Source of the DNA: Priapulus caudatus
Taxonomy: Eukaryota; Priapulida; Priapulimorpha; Priapulimorphida; Priapulidae
NCBI RefSeq assembly: GCF_000485595.1
Contig: NW_014578960.1
Location: forward strand, 8,900 to 37,165
Direction of reading: 5' to 3'
DNA: 28,266 bases
Made by a program: the position numbers and the translations under genes. The notes under the pieces are model-generated. The model did not search any database. It had not been told where the DNA came from and worked only from the letters and a program-made list of their open reading frames with translations. Positions 20,422 through 28,266 of this stretch are shown piece after piece (position 1 is the first letter of the stretch; each line of letters begins with the position of its first letter).

Positions 20422-21475
20422 TCTAGGTAAACATCATTATATATACATAGATAGATAGATAGATAGACCGATAGATTAACACAAACACATCTATTGTATC
20501 AATTTGTATCTCTCTGTGTGCGTGTGTGTCTCTCTCGCCACCTCTCCACATCTCCTCATCACTGGTGGTTCGGTGATGGAGATGGCTTGGTATCCCAGGT
20601 GATGCAACTCTCATCTGTTTCACAGAAACAAAACGTGCCAAATGTACGTACGCATGTATATCATACATAATATTATCTCTCTCTATATATATCTATATAT
20701 GTAATATCATCTGTTAATCATAGTAATAAAGATTTCTGCATAAATATTCTGCGACTGTGAAATATAGAACTAAAAGGACAGTTTAGTACAGCTATAGGCA
20801 GTATTTAATTACCTTCAACTGCTTCACTAAGTTGTAACACTATACATACCTCCACTCCACTGCTTTCTAGTTCAGCAGTCAGCTTCTCAGCTGGAGCATG
20901 AGAGTTCAGAAGTTCCCCATGCGAGGCAACTCCAGTCTGTTGCAAAAGAGAACAGGCCAGCCAGTATGAATACATAATCATGTAGGTGCACTCGAATCTG
21001 CTGGTAGTGACTCGTCACTCACATGCACGCGCGCGCACGCACGGACGCACACACGCACACACACACACACTCGATACTAAGAGTACCATTCTGAGAGTCA
21101 TTATTGCAGTTTTTATAGATTTCCAAAGGATGGAAGTGAAAAGCAACGAAAAAATAAATAAAAAATAAAATAAAAAATTGGGATTTTTTTTAAATTTATT
21201 AAATATTGTAAGATCGACTTGCTACCGATGCTTTACCGCTGTCTGCAGCGCACACACTCGTGTTTTACGTACGCACAACATTTTCACGCAGTTAATGTTA
21301 TGGAGCCAGTGGCTTGTGTAGAACCAGCCCGTACGTTGTCTTGCCAACGTGACGTCACACTTCGATACTCTTATCGTAACTTTTTGTAGCCAATGCACAC
21401 ACACGCGGCCGCACGCACGCACGCACGCACGCACACACACAGACACGCGCGCGCGCGTACTGCAGTACAGTGCCT

Positions 21476-21564
21476 AGCTCTAGAACTATAGCCCTTCGCT
21501 CCGCCACAGTTGTGTGTGTGTGTCGCACGCCTGTGGCGGAGCGAAGAGCTATAGTTCTAGAGCT
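21476..21564. other. Long inverted repeat, 34-bp stem with 21-base loop (copy A)
   Basis: Arms 21476-21509 and 21531-21564 (AGCTCTAGAACTATAGC...) are complementary at 33 of 34 positions around a GT-rich loop. The size is in the range of a precursor hairpin or a small foldback element. No flanking target duplication was seen. The counterpart is at 27158-27245. Confidence 0.85.
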
Positions 21565-21825
21565 ATACCGTGCCTATACATATGCCATCTGTAATGCAGC
21601 TATACCATGCACGCGACAACGCCTCGACCGGTATCCATTAAAACCAACATTAGGGCCACATACTCCGAAAGAGATCAATTGAAATGCGTCAAAAATTGAG
21701 CATTATCGAGCGCCCTACCCATATGCGCCGACGACGCGAACTCGCGCAGATGCGCTGCCGTATAAACTTGATATATCAACATCCACTATTCTGATTTTGA
21801 CGATTTTTTTTTACTATCCCGGCGT

Positions 21826-21892
21826 GATACCAAGCATTGAAATCTGGTATCAACACAAGAATGTACTATCCCGCGAATATCGGGATACAGCT
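21826..21892. other. Two adjacent small hairpins
   Basis: TGATACCA and TGGTATCA form an 8-bp stem, followed shortly by TATCCCG and CGGGATA as a 7-bp stem. Both are retained in the copy at about 27507-27573, where the first has one inserted base. Function is unknown. Confidence 0.5.
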
Positions 21893-22002
21893 AATTTAGA
21901 TAATTCTAATCTAAATATAGTATATACACATGTGGCGAAGTCGATCCTGTCCGTGTGTTGCCCGTCATCTCCTTGTAGTATCGTCAACGTTACAGTTACA
22001 AA

Positions 22003-22231
22003 AAGAGCAGTACCTCTACTCGTAGTCTTTAGTGTTCAGCCCACTAATGCCTGCTATACCCTTCACATCTTATTCCTTTTTGCCGCGATATATGATTGAT
22101 CAATTACCCCCCATCCTTCATTCAGTGTGAATCATTCTATGAAAGCTATAACTAGTGTATATGTGTGTAATTAAAGAATTAATAAATTGTTTAAGCAACT
22201 TTTTAAGTGAAAAACTTGCAATGTAGCAATC
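22003..22231. repeat. Dispersed 237-bp repeat, copy B
   Basis: Partner of 17367-17603. It directly abuts the end of the 20421-21999 duplication but is absent at the equivalent edge of the 27681 copy. That suggests either this repeat was joined here or the right copy was truncated. Confidence 0.88.
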
Positions 22232-22534
22232 TTCGAGTGTGTATCATGTTAGCGTAATGAAGATCGATTGCCTGGCTTTGATTTGTGTCTCCGAAATCCG
22301 AGCGGCTGAGTAAGAAAAAACCGAATGGTTGAGTGAGGGTGTTCAAACTTCGAGTGTCGTATCATGCTAGCGCATGATCGCAGCCGGGCCGCACCATGCA
22401 TCGATCCGCGTTTTCCCTTTACCCGTAGCTCCCGTCGCGCCTCTCGAACCTTGTTAGGTACACAGCATCTACGCGGGTTGGTAATGGACTGTCGAACTCT
22501 TTGATCCATTATAGTAGCTTGTGCACAAATTCGC
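22232..22534. other. Short unique stretch
   Basis: Includes two close occurrences of TTCGAGTGT(G)TATCATGYTAGCG at about 22231 and 22351. The minus frame at 22249-22542 begins at a non-ATG codon within repeats. No gene recognised. Confidence 0.5.
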
Positions 22535-22960
22535 AGCAACACCTAGCAACACGGAGCAACACGGATTCAATGCAACACGGAGCAACGCGGAGCAACACGG
22601 ATTTAAGGCAACACGGAGCCACACAGATTCAAGGCAACACGAAGCAACACGGAGCAACACGGATTCAAGGCAACACGGAGCAACAAGAATTCAAGGCAAC
22701 ACGGAGCAACACGGAGCAACACGTATTCGCAGTAACACGGAGCAACACGGAGCAACATGGAACAACACGGAGCAACACAGATTTGCAGGAACACGGAGCA
22801 ACACGGAGCAACACGGAGCAACACGGAGCAACACTGAGCAACACGGAGTCGCAGCAACACGGAACAACACGGAGCAACACGGAGCAGCACGGAGCAGCAC
22901 GGAGCAACACATAGCAACACGAAGCAACACGAAGCAACACGGATTCGCAGTAACACGGAA
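22535..22960. repeat. 10-bp minisatellite CACGGAGCAA
   Basis: About 40 units of CACGGAGCAA, with interspersed CACGGATTCAAGGCAA-type variants. The absence of stops in several frames on both strands (for example 22521-23021 and 22603-22998) is a consequence of the unit composition, not coding. Confidence 0.95.
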
Positions 22961-23534
22961 GGGCGTTGCGCGAGTGACGGGTGACAAACGGGTGTCATTT
23001 CTGGTGACAGACGTAGGATGACAATGGGATGACAATCACGGGTTAAGGAATGTCCGACGACTGTTCATCACATGCAAATATGTTCCGTAACATTCGAATC
23101 CCGCGTTGCGTTGCTAGCACACAGCAACTAGCAAATACACTCACGCGCGCATGCGTATTGGGTTCGATGGTGGCGATATTATTTCACCACGTATTGCTTC
23201 GTACAGGTAAACAAATATTAAAGCAAACAGTACTATAAATATTATATCACGAGTGGATAAAAGGGTCCTGGATAAAAGTCCGTTTATCCACTCCTGATAA
23301 TGATATAGCAAACAAGGATAAGTTATTTAACGCGATCAAAGGCGCGCGCAGCGAGAGATGTGGTGAATCCTTTAACGCTGCAGATCTGTTTCGAGTGCAG
23401 AAGGGAATCGGTTACATGCACTCGAGCCTTCGTTTTATTGTGAGCACAGACAGAGTCTATACATAGCTGTAATGAGAGGGAATAGCTGCAGTTACATGTT
23501 TTGTCGCTGCAAAGAGAAAACGTGTCCCATACTG
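22961..23534. other. Stretch without a recognised gene, with one hairpin
   Basis: Mixed sequence containing the hairpin at 23245-23299 and a GCGCGCATGCGT motif near 23146. The frames at 23050-23238 and 23323-23580 have no recognisable domain. Confidence 0.55.
23245..23299. other. Inverted repeat, 17-bp arms
   Basis: TATCACGAGTGGATAAA (23245-23261) and TTTATCCACTCCTGATA (23283-23299) are complementary at 16 of 17 positions around a 21-base loop that itself contains another GGATAAAA. No flanking target duplication is evident. Confidence 0.8.
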
Positions 23535-24420
23535 CTGCATCGTTACAGCAGTTGCTACATCGTGACAGAGGCTGCTGCATCGTGACAGAAGCTGCTACAT
23601 CGTGACAGAGGCCGCTACATCATGACAGAGGTTGCTACATCGTTACAGACGTTGCTACACCATGACAGAGGCTGCCACATCGTGACAGAGGCTGCCGCAT
23701 CGTGACAGAGGCTGTTACACTGTAACTGACACGCTTTTACATCGTGACAGACGCCGCTACCTCGTGACAGAGGCTCCTATATCGTGACAGATGTTGCTAC
23801 ATTGTGACAAAGGCTATTACATCGTGACAGAGGCTGCTACATCGTTACAGAGGTTGCTACACCTTGACAGAAGTTGCTACATCGTGACAGAGGCAGCTAC
23901 ATCGTAACAGACGCTGCTACATGTAGACAGAGGCCGCTACATCGTGATAGAGACTGCTACATTGTGACAGAAGTTGCTACATCGTGACAGAGGCTGCTAC
24001 ATCGTAACAGAGGCTGCTGCATAGTGACAGAGGCTGTTACATCGTAACAGACGCTGCCACATCGTGACAGCGGCGGCTAAATCGTGATAGAGGCTGCTAC
24101 ATTGTGACAGAGGTCGCTACATTGTGACACAGGTCGCTGCATTGTGACAGAGGTCGTTACATTGTGAGAGAGACTGCTACATTGTGACAGAGGTCGCTAC
24201 ATTGTGACACAGGTCGCTGCATTGTGACAGAGGTCGTTACATTGTGAGAGAGACTGCTACATTGTGACAGAGGTCGCTACATTGTGACACAGGTCGCTGC
24301 ATTGTGACAGAGGTCGTTACATTGTGAGAGAGACTGCTACATTGTGACAGAGGTCGCTACATTGTGACACAGGTCGCTGCATTGTGACGGAGGTCGCCTG
24401 CATATTGTGACAGAGGTTCC
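23535..24420. repeat. 20-bp minisatellite, about 44 units, inverted orientation
   Basis: The consensus unit is GAGGCTGCTACATCGTGACA, the reverse complement of the arrays upstream of the IR copies. From about 24101 to 24390 it becomes a clean 80-bp higher-order repeat (four units), with ATTGTGAGAGAGACTGCTAC recurring at 24161, 24241 and 24321. The left part is more heterogeneous, so the 80-bp form looks like a recent amplification at the edge of the array. Confidence 0.95.
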
Positions 24421-25092
24421 GCAATTGAGCAAGAGTCTGCTACTTACTACATCTATCCCGAGCTGCTACCTAAGCAATAATGTCATCCATCTTGTTGCGA
24501 AATATTTCAAAGGCTACATCACAATAAGGCACACGGTGCTATTTCTTCAGCTGTTGTTACGGTAATCTAAGAGTCAGTATAACAGCGATCAGAGCCAACA
24601 AAAAGACCATCGCAAGCGATGCTTGTGAGACTCATTGCCATCTTAGAATATAAGAGTTCGTCCATTTTATGTAACCTCGGCATATAGATCACAATGTCAA
24701 AACTTGTGTGAAAACGTGTCGAACAGAGTAAGTATAGTCGAGGCAAAAGTCCCGTCGGTGTGAAAAAGAAACTGGAGTTTTAGGAGGATATTTTTGACGA
24801 GTTTTTGTCTTGGCCGGTTTTGAAAACATGGGCAACCTATGTTATCCTTGAAAAGATCTTCCTTTTTCTAGTAATATTTAATGATAGGCAGTGATAACAT
24901 CCATAGTTCTAACGTAGCCGGGGCGGCTTTACTGACGGGGGGACGGGCTTTCTACTTTACGTCACCCGCGGGAAATCATTATCAAACTCTGTTGGGGGGG
25001 GGGCAACAATTCGACATAGTAGTGCTGATATGGTCTATGTCTCCCTTGGTACTGCCGGTCACTGCGGCTGCCTGTTGTCATAACAACAATCA
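24421..25092. repeat. Dispersed duplication, copy B (partner 15836-16478)
   Basis: Follows its own 20-bp array, as copy A does. It carries numerous one-base gains and losses relative to copy A. Similarity stops in the AACAACAATCAA segment. Confidence 0.88.
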
Positions 25093-26096
25093 AATTAGTA
25101 TTAACAATCAACAAACAATATTGTTAGGCAACAATAACAGCAGTTAGTAGCAACATTGTAGCAGCAACAACAACAGCAGCCGCCAGTGTCCGCAAGTACC
25201 CAGGAAGACATAGACCTTATGAGCCATAGTGGCCAACGGCTTCCAATGTTGCGCTCGAATAAATTCCTCCGTTTAGAACCCCCTCACCGTTACCACACAA
25301 GTTGCAGGCTGAATCTCGCACCAGAGCAATGAGTTTCGTCTGCCGATCGACTTTGAACGTTGACCCGACAACATTGTTGCTTTCAGAGTTGCTCTGCATT
25401 AAAGCCTCATTGACTTGTTATTGTTGTGGGGGCCGCGCCGCCATCCCCCCCCCCTACCGCGCCGCCCGCCTGCCTGCCTGCATGCCCGACGGAACATGTA
25501 TATCAGTAAACACCAGCAAGACGAGATCATCAGATCATCGCGCACATTAATAACGATTAGTATATATATATATATGATCGTAGTAGTACGATATACTGTA
25601 GGGTCTGACCCCTGCTACCACAGGCACTTGGAACGTCTCAATAAAAAACATAATGGTAACTAAACACGCAATGTATTTACTACCAAACTCTGAATGTTTC
25701 TCTACTCTCTTTAATAAACTGTAAATCGCAATCGTTAATTTCTGAATACAAACATTCCAGATAAACATTGTTATTATATAATACTATACACATGTACATA
25801 TGAATCACTGAACCTTCCTATATAATATTTTCAGTTGCTGATATTTTCAGAAATGAATAAAAGCATAATTACAATCAAGAGCTATTAATACCTATATAAC
25901 TAGGAGCTGAGCTATAATAAGGTATTGAGGCGCCAAATGGTACGTGCAACACCCCGCGGTCGCGTGCGCCCAGGTCCCGCGGAAGTGCGCGGCTTGACTG
26001 CTCTCGGCAGTCGGGGAACAACGCATCTTTTGCGCAACGCAATCTTCTACCCGGTCTCTCTGGTTACTATACATAGTGATAATTCCTGAATAAGCA
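25093..26096. other. Stretch without a recognised gene
   Basis: Contains a CAACAA-rich run (25083-25180), a C-run near 25446 with CCGCC and CCTG repeats, an (AT)n tract at 25560-25575 and the short dispersed repeat at about 25605-25735. A GC-rich patch lies at 25930-26030 with GACTGC/GCAGTC arms. No open frame is convincing. Confidence 0.55.
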
Positions 26097-27681
26097 TTCT
26101 AGGTAAACATCATTATATATACATAGATAGATAGATAGATAGACCGATAGATTAACACAAACACATTTATTGTATCAATTTGTATCTCTCTGTGTGCGTG
26201 TGTGTATCTCTCGCCACCTCTCCACATCTCCTCATCACTGGTGATTCGGTGATGGAGATGGCTTGGTATCCCAAGTGATGCAACTCTCATCTGTTTCACA
26301 GAAACAAAACGTGCCAAATGTACGTACGCCATGTATATCATACATAATATTATCTCTCTCTATATATATCTATATATGTAATATACATCTGTTAATTATA
26401 GTAATAATGATTTCTGCATAAATATTCTGGCGACTGTGAAATATAGACACTAAAGGACAGTTTAGTACAGCTATAGACAGTATTTAATTACCTTCAACTG
26501 CTTCACTAAGTTGTAACACTATACATACCTCCACTCCACTGCTTTCTAGTTCAGCAGTCAGCTTCTCAGCTGGAGCATGAGAGTTCAGAAGTTCCGCCAT
26601 GCGAGGCAACTCCCAGTCTGTTGCAAAAGAGAACAGGGCCAGCCAGTATGAATACATAATCATGTAGTGCACTCGAATCTGTGCTGTAGGGACTCGTCAC
26701 TCACATGCACGCGCGCGCACGGCACGGACGCACACACGCACACACACACACACTCGATACTAAGAGTACCATTGCTGAGAGTCATTATTGCAGTTTTTAT
26801 AGATTCAAAGGATGGAAGTGAAAAGCAACGAAAAAATAAATAAAAAATAAATTAAAAAATTGGGATTTTTTTAAATTTATTAAATATTGTAAGATCGCCT
26901 TGCTACGGATGCTTTACCGCTGTCTGGCAGCGCACACACTCGTGTTTTACGTACGCCACAACATTTTACGCAGTTAATGTTATGGAGCCAGGTGCTTGTG
27001 TAGAACCAGCCGTACGTTGTCTTGCCAACGTGACGTCACACTTCGATACTCTTATCGTAACTTTTTGTAGCCAATGCACACACACGCGGCCGCACGCAAC
27101 GCACGCACGCACGCACACACACAGACACGGCGCGCGCGCGTACTGCAGTACAGTGCTAGCTCTAGAACTATAGGCCTTCGCTCCGCCACAGTTGTGTGTG
27201 TGTGTCGGCACGCCTGTGGCGGAGCGAAGAGCTATAGTTCTAGAGGCTATACCGTGCCTATACATATGGCCATCTGTAATGCAGCCTATACCATGCACGC
27301 GACACGCTGCCTTCGACCGGTATCATTAAAACAACATTAGGGCCAGCATACTCCGAAAGAGATATTGAATGCGTCAAAATTGAGATTATCGAGCGCCCTA
27401 CCCATATGCGCCGACGACGCGACCTCGCGGCAGATGCGCTGCGTATAAACTTGATATATACATCCCACTATTCTGATTTTGACGATTTTTTTTTACTATC
27501 CGGCGTGATTACCAAGCATTGAAATCTGGTATCAACACAAGAATGTACTATCCCGCGAATATCGGGATACAGCTAATTTAGATAATTCTAATCTAAATAT
27601 AGTATATACACATGTGGCGAAGTCGATCCTGTCCGTGTGTTGCCCGTCATCTCCTTGTAGTATCGTCAACGTTACAGTTAC
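26097..27681. repeat. Dispersed duplication, copy B (partner 20421-21999)
   Basis: Collinear with copy A at an offset of about 5.68 kb, with many single-base insertions and deletions. It includes TGACGTCA at 27031-27038 and the long hairpin. It ends at the same GTTACA as copy A, after which a different sequence follows. Confidence 0.92.
27158..27245. other. Long inverted repeat (copy B)
   Basis: Counterpart of 21476-21564. The arms 27158-27191 and about 27214-27245 still pair closely, with AGGCC in place of AGCCC in the left arm. The GT-rich loop differs by a base or two. Confidence 0.8.
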
Positions 27682-28266
27682 ACGTTCATTGTGGTCATGC
27701 GGGAATTGATGATATAGAGGGCGCGAGCAAGCGAACGTGTGCGCGCATGGCATTGTGAGGGGAGGCGAGCGTGCTCGCTCTCTTGACGGCAAACAGTGGA
27801 AGAGGCCGGACGTGTTATCCGCCCGGTCTCTCTTGACGGCAACAGTGGAGGAGGCCGACGTGTTATTCGCGCCGGTCTCTCTGGACGGCCAACAGTGGAA
27901 GAGGCGGACGTGTATCCGCCCCGGTCTCTCTCTGACAGCCAGCAGTGGAAGCGGCCGACGTGTCATCAGCACGGTGTTTGTTTTGTGTGCTATATCGGCC
28001 GGATGGCTAGGACGATGATAATTATTGTGGGTGTAAACAAGAGAGAGCATCGTTCGCGCCCGCAGATGAGAGCGAGTGAATGTCCAACGCGCTGAAATGC
28101 GAATATAGTGTGGAGTAGCGACGTGTTTGTGGCGCCAGCCACCGGCTTAGTCCTGCTCGCGAGAAGTGGATCGCTGCTGTAACTGCGACGCACTCTCCTG
28201 TGTAGTAAGTATTTATTAATAAAAGCGTTGTCTGTAGCGTCTCTTGTTGCTGTTCGTTTCGTCGCC
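27682..28266 (+). mobile_element. Possible partial LTR at the window edge
   Basis: Sequence with no partner elsewhere in the window begins exactly where the duplication ends. It has internal about-50-bp repeats (27779-27980), a possible TATA-like AATATAG at about 28103 and AATAAA at 28218-28223. After AATAAA comes a CTCTTGTTGCTG-type U5-like tail that runs off the window. This layout resembles U3-R-U5 of an LTR retrotransposon, but no second LTR, primer-binding site or coding region is visible. It could equally be the promoter-proximal part of a host gene. Confidence 0.25.
27779..27980. repeat. About 50-bp tandem repeat, four copies
   Basis: Units beginning near TCTTGACGGCAACAGTGGAA recur at 27781, 27831, about 27880 and 27931 (periods 50, 49, 51). 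Each contains GGCCGACGTGT and CGGTCTCTC. Overlapping frames on both strands are shadows of this array. Confidence 0.88.

Larger units (their letters stand above)
20421..21999. repeat. Dispersed duplication, copy A (partner 26097-27681)
   Basis: About 1.58 kb collinear with 26097-27681, from TTCTAGGTAAACATC to CGTTACAGTTACA. It contains (GATA)n, a CA-rich tract, TGACGTCA at 21350-21357, a 34-bp-stem hairpin and two small hairpins. Both copies break at the same base, after GTTACA. Differences are mostly single-base indels. No gene recognised. Confidence 0.92.

Noticed and set aside
22501-23021. Long frames on both strands with NTEQHGATRS-like or CCSVLLRVAP-like repeats
   Set aside because: They are translations of the 10-bp CACGGAGCAA minisatellite, open in several frames on both strands.

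Overview
This window looks like eukaryotic, most likely arthropod (possibly crustacean), nuclear DNA. It carries long microsatellites (GT, CA, GATA), many minisatellites, polypurine tracts, a small terminal-inverted-repeat element and very few open frames. The only recognisable protein family is the arthropod chemosensory ionotropic receptors (IRs, related to ionotropic glutamate receptors). Assignment to a genus is not possible from the sequence alone.

The one convincing gene is a single-exon divergent IR on the minus strand (11809-13353, 514 codons from its ATG). It has a signal peptide, S1 lobe, M1, pore loop, M2/M3, S2 lobe and M4. It sits in the right-hand copy of a direct segmental duplication (about 4111-8905 and 9930-15300, offset about 5.82 kb, a few percent diverged). 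The left-hand copy carries a pseudogene (5995-6988). That pseudogene has lost 549 bp covering most of S1, M1, the pore and M2, and has two separate 1-bp deletions near its start, one of which produces a stop at codon 7.

In both duplicates, read on the plus strand, the order is: a 14-bp minisatellite, a conserved non-coding block with a hairpin, the IR copy, about 1.4-1.5 kb of a 20-bp minisatellite beginning within about 20 bp of the IR start codon, a 15-bp CCGGACAATTACCCC array, then a GGA-rich polypurine tract. The 20-bp minisatellite (unit close to GAGGCTGCTACATCGTGACA, or its complement) occurs at five places and in both orientations, with different higher-order periods: 100 bp at 500-775, about 82 bp at 7.1-7.4 kb, and 80 bp at 24.1-24.4 kb.

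The right half (15.5-28.3 kb) has no recognisable gene. It consists of interleaved duplications: 15.56-16.48 with 23.54-25.09 kb, 17.37-17.60 with 22.00-22.23 kb, and 20.42-22.00 with 26.10-27.68 kb. It also holds a roughly 541-bp tandem repeat of nearly three copies (18.34-19.89 kb) whose half-units carry the palindrome GCGCATGCGC, a 10-bp minisatellite (22.54-22.96 kb), several strong hairpins and, at the right edge, a possible partial LTR. Copies within these right-half duplications differ largely by single-base insertions and deletions, which suggests uncorrected long-read consensus error in part of the assembly.
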